Shown: positions 26,407 through 35,674 of the stretch, piece after piece | Layout of the letters: each line of letters begins with the position of its first letter | Numbering within the stretch: position 1 is the stretch's first letter | From: Flavipsychrobacter sp. | GTDB taxonomy: Bacteria > Bacteroidota > Bacteroidia > Chitinophagales > Chitinophagaceae | Length of the DNA: 45,749 nucleotides | Assembly (NCBI GenBank): GCA_031292525.1 | Contig: JARLGY010000056.1 | Span: 1-45,749 of the forward strand | Reading direction: 5' to 3' | The notes under the pieces: model-generated | Databases searched by the model: none | What the model saw: the letters and a program-made list of their open reading frames with translations, nothing else | What the model was told of the DNA's origin: nothing | Translations under genes and position numbers: made by a program

Positions 26407-27546
26407 ATGACTACATTATTTGATGTTTACCCATTGAATGACATTACCATTGTAAAGGGCGAAGGCTCTTATGTATGGGATGATAAAGGACAGAAATATC
26501 TTGACTTTTATGGCGGCCATGCCGTTATATCTATAGGCCATACTAACCCGCATTATGTATTGCGACTTGAAGAGCAACTGCATAAAATAGGTTTCTATTC
26601 CAACTCTATAGTAATACCTATACAACGCGAACTGGCTGCAAAGCTGGGTGAAGTATCGGGCAAAACAGACTATCATCTGTTCCTGTGTAATTCTGGCGCT
26701 GAGGCTAATGAAAATGCCATGAAGCTGGCATCATTTCATACCAACAGGAAGATCATTGTAGCGTTCTCAAAAGCCTTTCATGGCCGCACCTCCCTTGCGG
26801 TTGCTGCCACAGACAACACTGCAATAGTAGCCCCCGTTAACCAGACCGACAATGTGGTGTTTCTGCCATTTAATGATACAATTGCACTCACAGAATATTT
26901 TAAAGCACACGGCAAAGAAATAGCCGGCGTAATAATAGAAGGTATTCAGGGTGTAGGTGGTATCAACGTAGCTACGCCAGAATTCCTGCAAGCAATACGC
27001 AGCCTGTGCGATGAGCATGGCGCTGTTTATATAGCCGATAGCGTACAGTGTGGCTATGGCCGTTCAGGCAAGTTCTTCTCTCACGATCATGCGGGTGTGA
27101 ACGCGGACATCTATTCTATGGCTAAAGGTATGGGTAATGGCTTCCCTATAGGTGGCATACTTATAGCGCCATCTATAACTGCTAAATATGGTATGCTGGG
27201 CACCACATTCGGTGGCAACCACCTGGCTTGTGCTGCTGGTATGGCCGTCCTTGAAGTAATAGAGCGCGAAGATCTGTTGCAACACGCACAGCAAATGGGC
27301 GACTACATAATGGAAGAGCTGAAAAAAATACCGGCGCTTCAAAATGTACGCGGACGTGGTTTGATGATAGGGTTTGATGTACCTGAACAATATAAAGACC
27401 TGAAAAAGAACCTGCTGAGCAAACATTATATTTTTACAGGCGAGGCCAAACCAAACGTGATACGGTTGCTGCCCGCACTGAATATTGGAAAGCACGAAGT
27501 CGACCTGCTAATAGCTGCGATAAAAGCCGAAACTGGTAACTCATAA
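26407..27546 (+). CDS. argD: N-acylornithine aminotransferase
   Basis: This 379-residue class III PLP aminotransferase converts N-acylglutamate semialdehyde to N-acylornithine with glutamate as donor. It shows NSGAEANENAMKLA (PLP phosphate), FHGRTSLAVAAT, DSVQCGYGRSGKFF and the PLP lysine Lys240 in SMAKGMGNGFPIGG. The GTTFGGNHLACAAG segment closes the site. It lies nine bases after argC. Confidence 0.93.
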   Translation: MTTLFDVYPLNDITIVKGEGSYVWDDKGQKYLDFYGGHAVISIGHTNPHYVLRLEEQLHKIGFYSNSIVIPIQRELAAKLGEVSGKTDYHLFLCNSGAEANENAMKLASFHTNRKIIVAFSKAFHGRTSLAVAATDNTAIVAPVNQTDNVVFLPFNDTIALTEYFKAHGKEIAGVIIEGIQGVGGINVATPEFLQAIRSLCDEHGAVYIADSVQCGYGRSGKFFSHDHAGVNADIYSMAKGMGNGFPIGGILIAPSITAKYGMLGTTFGGNHLACAAGMAVLEVIEREDLLQHAQQMGDYIMEELKKIPALQNVRGRGLMIGFDVPEQYKDLKKNLLSKHYIFTGEAKPNVIRLLPALNIGKHEVDLLIAAIKAETGNS

Positions 27547-27576
27547 TTGTTGTCCCATTAACAGACATAAATAACA

Positions 27577-28527
27577 ATGAAGAATTTTATTTCTGTAAAC
27601 GATGTAGCTGATATCAATGCGCTGGTACAAAACGCCATTGCATATAAAGCACATCCATTGAAAGATATAGCCCTGGGCACACATAAGCGCATAGGCTTGC
27701 TGTTCCTTAATCCCAGCTTGCGCACCAGGCTGAGTACGCAGATAGCAGCAGCCAACTTGGGCATGGAAGCCATTGTCTTCAATATGGACAAAGAGGGTTG
27801 GAAACTGGAACTGGAAGATGGTGCAATAATGGATGGCACTACAGTAGAGCACATTAAAGATGCAGCACCTATATTAGGTTCTTACTTTGATATACTGTGT
27901 GTACGCACATTCCCATCGCTGCTAAACAGAGATGACGACTATAACGAAGTATTACTGAGCAGGCTGATAGAATATGCAGGCCTGCCTATAGTAAGTCTTG
28001 AAAGTGCCACACTGCACCCACTGCAAAGCCTTACAGATATTATTACCATTACAGAAAATTATAAAGAAACACGTAAGCCTAAAATAGTACTTACCTGGGC
28101 GCCGCACATAAAGCCTATACCACAATGTGTATCTAACTCTTTTGCCCAATGGATCAACGCATGGGGTGAAGCAGATTTTACCATTACACATCCTGAGGGT
28201 TATGAGCTCGGCGAGCAATACACAGCCGGTGCAACTATTACACACAACCAGCAACAAGCACTTGAAGGTGCAGACTTTGTGTATGTAAAGAACTGGAGCT
28301 CTTACAAGGACTACGGTAAAGTACTTACAGAAAATCCTGAATGGATGCTGACCAACAAACACCTGGCTGCAACCAACCATGCAAAGGTGATGCATTGCCT
28401 GCCCGTAAGGCGCAATGTGGAACTGAGCGACGAAATACTGGATGGCCCACAAAGCCTGGTATCGCAACAAGGAGCCAACAGGGTATGGGCAGCACAGGCT
28501 GTAATTTCCGAACTGCTGAAAAACTAA
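27577..28527 (+). CDS. argF': N-succinylornithine carbamoyltransferase (predicted from Val90)
   Basis: This 316-residue carbamoyltransferase belongs to the N-acylornithine subfamily. It has the carbamoyl-phosphate motif NPSLRTRLST (residues 45-54) in place of the usual STRTR, HPLQSLTD, and HCLPVRRN near the end. Residue 90, in MDGTTVEH (85-92), aligns with Pro90 of the Bacteroides fragilis N-succinylornithine enzyme and Glu92 of the Xanthomonas N-acetylornithine enzyme. In published mutants, changing that Glu to Pro, Ser, Ala or Val switched the enzyme to succinylornithine. Val90 here therefore predicts N-succinylornithine as substrate. The alignment is from memory. It is commonly mis-annotated as ornithine carbamoyltransferase. 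argB starts four bases downstream. Confidence 0.88.
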   Translation: MKNFISVNDVADINALVQNAIAYKAHPLKDIALGTHKRIGLLFLNPSLRTRLSTQIAAANLGMEAIVFNMDKEGWKLELEDGAIMDGTTVEHIKDAAPILGSYFDILCVRTFPSLLNRDDDYNEVLLSRLIEYAGLPIVSLESATLHPLQSLTDIITITENYKETRKPKIVLTWAPHIKPIPQCVSNSFAQWINAWGEADFTITHPEGYELGEQYTAGATITHNQQQALEGADFVYVKNWSSYKDYGKVLTENPEWMLTNKHLAATNHAKVMHCLPVRRNVELSDEILDGPQSLVSQQGANRVWAAQAVISELLKN

Positions 28528-28531
28528 TAGC

Positions 28532-29317
28532 ATGAAACAATTAGCGGTCATAAAAATTGGCGGTAACATTATTGACGATCCCGCAAAACTGACGGGCTTT
28601 CTTAAAGACTTTGCCGCTATAGAAGGCTATAAAATATTGGTGCATGGCGGTGGCAAAGTAGCTACAGAAATTGGCAAACAACTAAATATAGAACCTGTAT
28701 ACGTAAATGGTCGCCGCGTTACCGATGCGCAAACATTGCAGTTGGTAACCATGGTATATGGTGGCCTCATTAATAAAAATATTGTCGCGTCACTACAGGC
28801 AATCGGCTGTAATGCTATTGGCCTTACCGGTGCGGACGGCAATATAATGCCCGCTAATAAACGTCCGGTAAAAGAAGTGGATTATGGCTTTGTAGGTGAT
28901 GTAGAAAGCAGCAAGGTAAACGCCACGGTGATACAACATCTATTGGAAGCAGGTCTTATCCCTGTACTTGCACCGCTCACGCACGATGGCAATGGTAGTA
29001 TGCTGAACACTAATGCCGATACCATTGCGCAGGAAGTAGCTAAAGGCATGGGGAAATTGATGCAGGTGAAACTGCTCTATTGCTTTGAAAAAAAAGGTGT
29101 GCTGCTGGATCCTGAAGATGACAACTCTGCCATAAGGAATATAGACCTGGCACACTTTGAAACATCGAAACAAACAGGCGCTGTATCGGGCGGTATGATA
29201 CCCAAGCTCGAAAATGCATTTGCAGCAATTGGTGCAGGTGTGCATACTGTAACTATAGGCCATGCAGATGAGTTGCAAGGACTAATAAACGGAACCGCCG
29301 GAACTACTATATCATGA
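28532..29317 (+). CDS. argB: N-acylglutamate kinase
   Basis: This 261-residue amino-acid kinase phosphorylates N-acylglutamate. The N-terminal IKIGGNIIDDP holds the nucleotide-binding Lys and Gly-rich loop, VHGGGKVATEIG follows, then GLTGADGNIM and NTNADTIAQEVAKGM. Length is slightly below that of many NAGKs, and there is no N-terminal arginine-binding helix of the feedback-inhibited hexameric type, so direct arginine inhibition is less likely (inference). It overlaps argE by four bases (ATGA). Confidence 0.92.
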   Translation: MKQLAVIKIGGNIIDDPAKLTGFLKDFAAIEGYKILVHGGGKVATEIGKQLNIEPVYVNGRRVTDAQTLQLVTMVYGGLINKNIVASLQAIGCNAIGLTGADGNIMPANKRPVKEVDYGFVGDVESSKVNATVIQHLLEAGLIPVLAPLTHDGNGSMLNTNADTIAQEVAKGMGKLMQVKLLYCFEKKGVLLDPEDDNSAIRNIDLAHFETSKQTGAVSGGMIPKLENAFAAIGAGVHTVTIGHADELQGLINGTAGTTIS

Positions 29318-30372
29318 CAACAGAATATTTACATACTGCTGCTGTAACCTTGCTGAAGAGATTGGTATCTATACCTTCTTTCAGCAAAGAAGAGGCCGCT
29401 ACCGCCAACATTATTGCTGTATTCCTGAATGAAAAAGGTATAACCACAAACCGATCTGGCAATAACGTGTGGGCGGTGAATAAGTATTTTGACAAGAAGA
29501 AACCTACCATACTTCTCAACAGCCATCATGATACCGTAAAGCCAAACAAGGATTATACACGCGATCCCTTCCAACCTACAGAAGCTGATGGCAAATTGTA
29601 TGGACTGGGTAGCAACGATGCAGGTGGTTGCCTGGTATCATTGCTCACAACCTTTGTGCATTTTTACGATAAGCCTGACCTTAAATACAACCTTATTTTT
29701 TGCGGTAGCGCTGAAGAAGAGATATCAGGCGTCAATGGCATTGCATCCGTACTGGGCAAGTTTAAAGTTGACTGCGCAATAGTAGGTGAACCTACCCTGA
29801 TGAATATGGCTGTAGCAGAAAAAGGATTGCTGGTAATAGACTGTACAGCAATGGGCAGATCTGGTCATGCCGCTAGAGACGAAGGGGAGAACGCCATCTA
29901 CAAGGCATTACAGGATATTGAATGGTTCAGGACATACCAGTTCCCTAAAACTTCGCCACTTCTGGGCCCTGTAAAAATGAGCGTTACCGTTATACACGCC
30001 GGTACACAACACAACGTAGTACCTGCCGAATGTACGTTTGCTGTTGACATTCGCATCAATGAACTGTACACTCATGAGGAAGTACTCGATATCATAAAAC
30101 AGCATGTGCAATGTAGTATAACTCCACGTAGCTTGCGGCTGAGGTCATCATCTATAAGTTTAGACCATCCGCTTGTTATGGCTGGACTGGGCATAGGCAA
30201 AACATACTATGGTTCTCCTACTTTGTCCGACAAATCTTTAATGCCTTTCCCTGCATTAAAAATGGGTCCCGGAGATTCTGCACGTAGCCATATGGCCGAC
30301 GAGTTTATCTACGTACAGGAAATTCACCAGGGCATAGATACTTACATAGAATTGCTGAACCAGATATTGTAA
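29314..30372 (+). CDS. argE: M20-family N-acyl-citrulline/ornithine deacylase
   Basis: This 352-residue zinc metallopeptidase-fold enzyme is of the ArgE/DapE type. The metal-binding motif is NSHHDTVKP (His71-x-Asp73), the second is LYGLGSNDAGGC, and the catalytic Glu pair lies in GSAEEEISG. A later MADEFIYV supplies further site residues. In pathways with an N-acylornithine carbamoyltransferase, this enzyme acts on N-acylcitrulline, here probably N-succinylcitrulline, releasing citrulline for ArgG (inference from context). It is translationally coupled to argB by a four-base overlap. Confidence 0.9.
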   Translation: MTTEYLHTAAVTLLKRLVSIPSFSKEEAATANIIAVFLNEKGITTNRSGNNVWAVNKYFDKKKPTILLNSHHDTVKPNKDYTRDPFQPTEADGKLYGLGSNDAGGCLVSLLTTFVHFYDKPDLKYNLIFCGSAEEEISGVNGIASVLGKFKVDCAIVGEPTLMNMAVAEKGLLVIDCTAMGRSGHAARDEGENAIYKALQDIEWFRTYQFPKTSPLLGPVKMSVTVIHAGTQHNVVPAECTFAVDIRINELYTHEEVLDIIKQHVQCSITPRSLRLRSSSISLDHPLVMAGLGIGKTYYGSPTLSDKSLMPFPALKMGPGDSARSHMADEFIYVQEIHQGIDTYIELLNQIL

Positions 30373-30410
30373 TCAAACCATAAGACAATTTAAAACAGAA
30401 AAGCATTCAG

Positions 30411-31724
30411 ATGAAACTGTGGCAAAAAGAACATACCGAAACATCGGAAATGATAGAAGCATTTACCGTAGGCCGCGATAGAGAATTTGATCTGGAGCTG
30501 GCCAGGTATGATGTGCAAGGATCATTGGCGCATGTAACCATGTTGGCACATGTGGGTTTGTTGCCCCAGGCTGATTTTGATGCTATAAAGAAAGAACTGG
30601 AACATATACTGGGAGAAATAGCAGATGGCAGTTTCACATTGAATCCGGATGTGGAAGATATTCATTCACAAATTGAACTAATGCTGACAGAACGCATTGG
30701 TGAAGCTGGTAAAAAGATACACAGTGGTCGCAGCCGCAATGACCAAGTTGCTGTGGATATAAAGTTATACCTGCGTGCGCAATTGCTTGCTATAAGAGAT
30801 AGCTCAGTAGCATTATTTCACCAACTGCAGGAACTCAGCGAGCAACACAAACATCAATTATTACCTGGCTACACACACTTGCAATTAGCTATGCCTTCCT
30901 CTTTTGGCTTGTGGTTTGGTGCCTATGCAGAGAGTCTGGTAGATGATATGGAATTGCTATCTACAGCTTACCACATGGCCAACAAAAATCCTTTGGGTAG
31001 TGGTGCAGGTTATGGCTCGTCTTTCCCGTTAGATAGGGAGCTAACCACTAAACTGTTACATTTTAGCAGCCTCCACTACAACAGCGTATATGCACAAATG
31101 AGCCGGGGAAAAACAGAACGTTTTGCTGCTATAGCTATAGCAAGCATCGCATCTACCCTCTCTCGTTTTAGCATGGATGTGTGCCTGTACATGAACCAGA
31201 ATTTTGGCTTCCTTACCTTCCCTGCAGAGCTGACTACAGGCAGCAGCATTATGCCCCATAAAAAGAACCCCGATGTTTTTGAACTGATACGCGGCAAGTG
31301 CAACCGCATACAATCTGTACCTAATGAACTTACATTGCTCATTAACAATCTGCCATCCGGCTACCACCGTGAAATGCAGCTGACCAAGGAAATACTATTC
31401 CCTGCTATAGAAGACCTGAAGACGTGCCTGCAAATGACGCGTATGATGCTTGGCCACATCATAGTAAAGGACAATTTACTGAACGACGAAAAATATAAAT
31501 ACCTCTTTACCGTAGAGCAGGTAAATAATCTGGTGAATAATGGTGTACCATTCCGCGAAGCTTATAAGCAAGTGGGCGCTGCCGTTGAAGATGGGACTTT
31601 TGCATATAATGAGCCACTGCATCACACCCACGAAGGCAGCATAGGCAATTTGTGCACCCAGCAAATAAAAGAGTTAATGATGAGGGTATTAGACCAATGG
31701 GATGATACAACCGGAGTGATCTGA
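30411..31724 (+). CDS. argH: Argininosuccinate lyase
   Basis: This 437-residue fumarase/aspartase-superfamily enzyme splits argininosuccinate into arginine and fumarate, completing the pathway. Motifs include IHSGRSRNDQVA, LLPGYTHLQLAMP and the signature GSSIMPHKKNPD, whose first Ser region is catalytic. Length is normal. It is the last gene of the operon, 38 bases after argE. Only 15 bases separate it from the converging L,D-transpeptidase gene, with no obvious hairpin between. Confidence 0.95.
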   Translation: MKLWQKEHTETSEMIEAFTVGRDREFDLELARYDVQGSLAHVTMLAHVGLLPQADFDAIKKELEHILGEIADGSFTLNPDVEDIHSQIELMLTERIGEAGKKIHSGRSRNDQVAVDIKLYLRAQLLAIRDSSVALFHQLQELSEQHKHQLLPGYTHLQLAMPSSFGLWFGAYAESLVDDMELLSTAYHMANKNPLGSGAGYGSSFPLDRELTTKLLHFSSLHYNSVYAQMSRGKTERFAAIAIASIASTLSRFSMDVCLYMNQNFGFLTFPAELTTGSSIMPHKKNPDVFELIRGKCNRIQSVPNELTLLINNLPSGYHREMQLTKEILFPAIEDLKTCLQMTRMMLGHIIVKDNLLNDEKYKYLFTVEQVNNLVNNGVPFREAYKQVGAAVEDGTFAYNEPLHHTHEGSIGNLCTQQIKELMMRVLDQWDDTTGVI

Positions 31725-31739
31725 TTTTACAGTAACGGC

Positions 31740-32486
31740 TTACCTCCTTATTAACACTCTGGTACCTACACCAACCATGCTATACAGATCTTCTATGTCA
31801 TTGTTCTTAATGGCTACGCAGCCATCTGTCCAGCCTATACCCATCTCTATCATGTCATCTCCATTGGCCCATATGCCGTGTATGCCCACATCGCCGCCAA
31901 TGCGGGCGTTGGCAGGCAATAAACCTTTCGCTTTCATTTTATTAAAACGGGCTATTGCCGAATCATTAGGATAATTGAGCCCCATAAAACGATGGTATTT
32001 TGATGCCGGATTTTTATTGGCAATTTTAAACCATCCTTCGGGCGTACACCTGTCACCTTCGCATATTTTGTTCTCTAGCGGTTTAGGGCCAAACACAGCT
32101 TTGTACGTTCTTATCAACCGGTGTCTGTAATACACCTGCAGGTTATAGTGCCCTTTGTCAACTACTACCATTACAGAATCTTTATTCATAGTATCCACAC
32201 GTATAGGCACATGCACATATGCCGGCCGTGGTGGCATTACTATAGTTTCGGTAACACGGTTGTTGCCTTGTGTGTATTGCACTATGCGCACAAGGTTACC
32301 TTTTACATCTTTGTATTCATTCAGCAGTTTCAGGTTCTTAATGGGCGCAACCATAGCCTTCTCTTCCCCAGGTGGTACGGTTGGTTTTCTTTGCTGTGCT
32401 AGCGTAGTATTCCAGGTCAGAATTATGGTGCAACAAATTGCTATGGCAACCCATATTCTAAATGCTATAGCAAAACGTTTATTCAT
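31740..32486 (-). CDS. L,D-transpeptidase (YkuD domain)
   Basis: This 248-residue secreted or membrane-anchored protein has an N-terminal hydrophobic signal (MNKRFAIAFRIWVAIAI...). The YkuD domain spans ~110-248, with GIHGIWANG (His203) and the catalytic Cys223 in GWTDGCVAIKN, spaced as in the family. YkuD enzymes form 3-3 cross-links in peptidoglycan or attach proteins to it; YkuD-only members of this type (YafK/ErfK-like) vary in role. It is downstream of mreBCD on the same strand but 113 bases beyond a small ORF, so co-transcription is possible. Confidence 0.88.
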   Translation of the reverse strand: MNKRFAIAFRIWVAIAICCTIILTWNTTLAQQRKPTVPPGEEKAMVAPIKNLKLLNEYKDVKGNLVRIVQYTQGNNRVTETIVMPPRPAYVHVPIRVDTMNKDSVMVVVDKGHYNLQVYYRHRLIRTYKAVFGPKPLENKICEGDRCTPEGWFKIANKNPASKYHRFMGLNYPNDSAIARFNKMKAKGLLPANARIGGDVGIHGIWANGDDMIEMGIGWTDGCVAIKNNDIEDLYSMVGVGTRVLIRR

Positions 32487-32599
32487 ACTCCGTTGTCATT
32501 AAAATGAGACTAACGAATATATGAAAAATCGGCCAGTTCTATTACAAATAGATGCTTCTGAAATGGGAAAAGGAAGTTAAAATAATTGATCGTTCGGGA

Positions 32600-32851
32600 C
32601 TATTTAATTACAAACTCATCTGTGAATGTCACTGTACGGCCGTCATCTTTTATAATGTAACCATCGTCGTACATTTTTTCAATGAGTATCTCCCACGTAT
32701 CTTCACTAAGGCCCGGTATTACATCGGCTCCCAGTTTGCTGCGCTCTTCAGTATATTCCACACCTGTCAGCTTGTTAATTATGCGGAAAGCATACTTCTT
32801 CTTCAGGTATTTTTTTATTGTTGCCACTACTTCAGTGTAATAATTGTCCAT
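32600..32851 (-). CDS. Small hypothetical protein downstream of mreD
   Basis: This 83-residue acidic/basic protein (MDNYYTEVVATIKKYLKKKY to TFTDEFVIK) starts 29 bases after mreD on the same strand. It has no signal or membrane segment. The predicted helices followed by a beta hairpin (IIKDDGRTVTFTDEFVI) would suit a small winged-helix-like fold, but I do not recognise a family. Codon use and spacing suggest a real gene of the mre operon. Confidence 0.55.
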   Translation of the reverse strand: MDNYYTEVVATIKKYLKKKYAFRIINKLTGVEYTEERSKLGADVIPGLSEDTWEILIEKMYDDGYIIKDDGRTVTFTDEFVIK

Positions 32852-32880
32852 AGTGTTTGCGGTCTGAAATTGTTTTTGAT

Positions 32881-33426
32881 TTATACCCTTGCAGTTGTTT
32901 GTCTTGTAAACAGCAGCACATAAATAATAACGAAGATCATGGAGGTAATAGTAGCCGCTATTATCTTAAGCAGCAGGTAGCCAATATTGCTGAAATTCCA
33001 AAGCTCTAATGTAAAGAATACCGTGTGGTGCAGCAATAACAGAAAGGCTGCATATGTAAGGAATGGCGTCCAGGTCATGTTCTTTACATTGGGGTTTTGG
33101 TGGGCATACTCACTTAGGTTTTTAGGTAGTAATGCATTCAGTACATTGGTACGCAGGTAAGCGATAAACACCGTTGCACAGGCATGCAGGCCTGCGGTAT
33201 TGGCAAAGCCGTCTATAGTGATGCCGGTTATAAAACCAAGAATGATCAACGCCCAAACTGGAGTTTCAAACGGCAGTAACAAGATAAACAACGGGTAAAC
33301 ATAAGGTACGAAAATAGGAAAGCCCATAGGCTCTAGCCACCAGCGAAGCGTCACTTTATTCAGCACCAATACCTGTAGTATGACGATGAAACAGAACCTT
33401 AAAAAATTTCTCAGGTATACGCTCAT
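32881..33426 (-). CDS. mreD: Rod shape-determining protein MreD
   Basis: This 181-residue integral membrane protein has about five helices, matching MreD in length and place. It is the third gene of mreB-mreC-mreD, and its ATG overlaps the mreC stop by one base (TAATG). MreD works with MreC in the elongasome that directs side-wall peptidoglycan synthesis. Sequence motifs are weak in this family, so the call rests on topology and synteny. Confidence 0.85.
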   Translation of the reverse strand: MSVYLRNFLRFCFIVILQVLVLNKVTLRWWLEPMGFPIFVPYVYPLFILLLPFETPVWALIILGFITGITIDGFANTAGLHACATVFIAYLRTNVLNALLPKNLSEYAHQNPNVKNMTWTPFLTYAAFLLLLHHTVFFTLELWNFSNIGYLLLKIIAATITSMIFVIIYVLLFTRQTTARV

Positions 33427-34277
33427 TACTTGCTTTTTACAGAATCCTCTAGTTCTTTTCTTTCCGCGTCCATTTTATTCTCTACCACATATACATATTG
33501 CAGGTTACGGAAGTTGGCCGCAGGGTGCATGTATAGTAGTTGCAGGTTATTTTTCTTAAGGGTCTCGGTTTTAAATACATAACCCATCACTATATCGGGT
33601 GGAAAAAATGAGTAGCTGGTAGTATATACAGTGTCTCCGGCTTTCACCTTTATCTGCTGGGCTACGTCACGCATCATCAATACATCTGGTCTGTCACCAT
33701 CCCAGGTTACATAACCATAAGTACCATCCTTAAGGCGGGCACTCACTTGCTGTTTCACACTCAATACAGAAAGTATGCTGGCGAAGTGCGGCGATACGTG
33801 TACAACACGTCCCACAGTACCCGAACCCGATAATACCGACATATTCCTGGTGATGCCATCATTAGAACCCCGGTTAATAGTGATGTAATTATTGGCCGCA
33901 CTTACCGAATTATTGATGACCCTTGCAGTGCGGTACACATAGTCTGCATAGCGCACAACGTGGGTACTATCTGGTTTGCCTATGGGTTTGTGTACAAGGC
34001 TATCGTGCAGCGTATCTATACCTTTCAGCATAGCCATTTGCAGGCGCAACCGGGCATTTTCATTCAGCAGGCTGTCATTCATACGGCCCAGACCAAAATA
34101 GTACACTACATCGTTTTGTTTCTTGTACAACAGTCCACTCACCACGTTGGCAGAACTCACAATGTCATTGCCTTGCAAAGTTTTAGTACGTGCTATCATA
34201 ATGATGCACACAACTTCCACTCCCAAAAACAAAATGAGATTGAAGAACCGGCGGATGAATAGTATGAAAGTGCGCAC
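33426..34277 (-). CDS. mreC: Rod shape-determining protein MreC
   Basis: This 283-residue protein has a cytoplasmic N-terminus, one membrane helix (about 12-30), a coiled coil (about 65-90) and a periplasmic beta-rich domain (GTVGRVVHVSPHFASILSVL and RDVAQQIKVKAGDTVYTT). It links MreB filaments to the wall-synthesis enzymes. The start is a GTG at 34277; no better ATG lies nearby, and the helix would be damaged by a later start. The mreB stop is 44 bases upstream. Confidence 0.9.
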   Translation of the reverse strand: MRTFILFIRRFFNLILFLGVEVVCIIMIARTKTLQGNDIVSSANVVSGLLYKKQNDVVYYFGLGRMNDSLLNENARLRLQMAMLKGIDTLHDSLVHKPIGKPDSTHVVRYADYVYRTARVINNSVSAANNYITINRGSNDGITRNMSVLSGSGTVGRVVHVSPHFASILSVLSVKQQVSARLKDGTYGYVTWDGDRPDVLMMRDVAQQIKVKAGDTVYTTSYSFFPPDIVMGYVFKTETLKKNNLQLLYMHPAANFRNLQYVYVVENKMDAERKELEDSVKSK

Positions 34278-34321
34278 TTGCGGACTATGGTTACTTTAAA
34301 AGGCTTTAAGTTAATAGAGAG

Positions 34322-35344
34322 CTACTTCATCAGGAAAGGCATCCTTGCAATATTCTTCAGCGCCATTCCTGTACCCCTTACCACTGCACGCAACGGATCG
34401 TCGGCTACGTGTACCGGCAGTTTTATTTTATGGGATATACGTTTGTCTAACCCACGCAATAGTGCACCACCACCTGTAAGGTATAACCCACGGCGATAGA
34501 TATCTGCGGCCAGTTCTGGTGGTGTACTTTCCAAAGCTTTAAGTATAGCCTCTTCTATTTTGAATATCGATTTGTCCAGCGCTTCAGCAACCTCCTGGTA
34601 AGATACCATGATTTGCTTAGGGATACCTGTTACCAGGTCACGGCCATTAACGGCTATATCATCTGGTGGTATATCCAGTTCTTTAAGTGCGCTGCCCACG
34701 TGTATCTTTATTTGTTCAGCAGTACGTTCACCTATCATCAGGCTATGGTAGCGGCGCATGGCCTCCATAATATCTGCAGTAAATTCGTCACCTGCTATAC
34801 GTATGCTCTGATCGCACACAATACCTGCCAGCGCTATTACAGATATACCTGTGGTACCACCACCTATATCAATGATCATGTTGCCCGTAGGCTCTTCCAC
34901 ATCTATACCTATACCCAAAGCGGCGGCCATAGGTTCATGTATCATATACACTTCCTTTGCACCAGCCTGTTCTGCACTGTCGCGTACGGCCCTTTTCTCT
35001 ACTTCTGTAATGCTGCTGGGTATGCAGATAACCATGCGCCAGCTGGGCGGGAACAACGGTTTCTTGGGGTATACCAGCTTTATCATTTCACGCAGCATAC
35101 CTTCGGCTGCGTTAAAGTCGGCTATAACGCCATCTTTTAATGGCCGTATAGTTTTAAGGTTTTCATGCGTCTTTTCATGCATCATCATGGCCTTTTTACC
35201 TACGGCCACAATTTTATTGGTAGTGCGGTCTATAGCCACAATAGATGGTTCATCTACTACTACCTGGTCATTATGTATGATGAGTGTATTTGCAGTGCCA
35301 AGATCGATGGCTATTTCCTGAGTCAAAAATTTAAAAAATCCCAT
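34322..35344 (-). CDS. mreB: Rod shape-determining protein MreB
   Basis: This 340-residue actin homologue polymerises under the inner membrane and organises cell elongation. ATP-site motifs are present: IAIDLGTANTLI (phosphate 1), MIIDIGGGTTGISVIAL (phosphate 2) and LTGGGALLRGLD (adenosine). Family length is normal. It is the first gene of the mre operon, diverging from gcvT across 330 bases. Confidence 0.96.
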   Translation of the reverse strand: MGFFKFLTQEIAIDLGTANTLIIHNDQVVVDEPSIVAIDRTTNKIVAVGKKAMMMHEKTHENLKTIRPLKDGVIADFNAAEGMLREMIKLVYPKKPLFPPSWRMVICIPSSITEVEKRAVRDSAEQAGAKEVYMIHEPMAAALGIGIDVEEPTGNMIIDIGGGTTGISVIALAGIVCDQSIRIAGDEFTADIMEAMRRYHSLMIGERTAEQIKIHVGSALKELDIPPDDIAVNGRDLVTGIPKQIMVSYQEVAEALDKSIFKIEEAILKALESTPPELAADIYRRGLYLTGGGALLRGLDKRISHKIKLPVHVADDPLRAVVRGTGMALKNIARMPFLMK

Positions 35345-35638
35345 ATAGCGTATTACTGCGCGAGCGTTAGAAATATTGGCAAAATTGCAGAAAAATAAGT
35401 CGATTTTCTTATTTATTTTCTAAAATCAGCCCTTATTTGGATATATTACAAATAACAATTTGAGAAAGTACTGACGAAGTGGTTTTGAAATAATTACTAT
35501 ATGGTATTGAATTATGATTTCTCCACCGCAAATATTATCAAAAATACACATACCATCACTCCACCACCAGGCATGTTACTCTTCCCTTTCACCTCTTATA
35601 CCTCTCTTTTAACGTATCGTATTACGACATTATCGCAT

Positions 35639-35646
35639 TACCTTTG
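35639..35646 (+). promoter_or_regulatory. Candidate -7 promoter box of gcvT
   Basis: TACCTTTG matches TAnnTTTG exactly and lies 28 bases before the ATG at 35675. Its position supports that start over an in-frame ATG at 35501. The rest of the 330-base mreB/gcvT gap (35345-35674) shows no other clear element. Confidence 0.5.
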
Positions 35647-35674
35647 CGCCATTCCCAAAAAAATCAACAGCAGT

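Noticed and set aside
27952-28569. A 205-codon minus-strand ORF across the carbamoyltransferase gene
   Set aside because: It is antisense to a certain gene; no family resemblance and shadow-like composition.
35501-35674. An N-terminal extension of GcvT from an upstream ATG
   Set aside because: The added residues do not fit the family, and a good -7 promoter box lies between the two possible starts.
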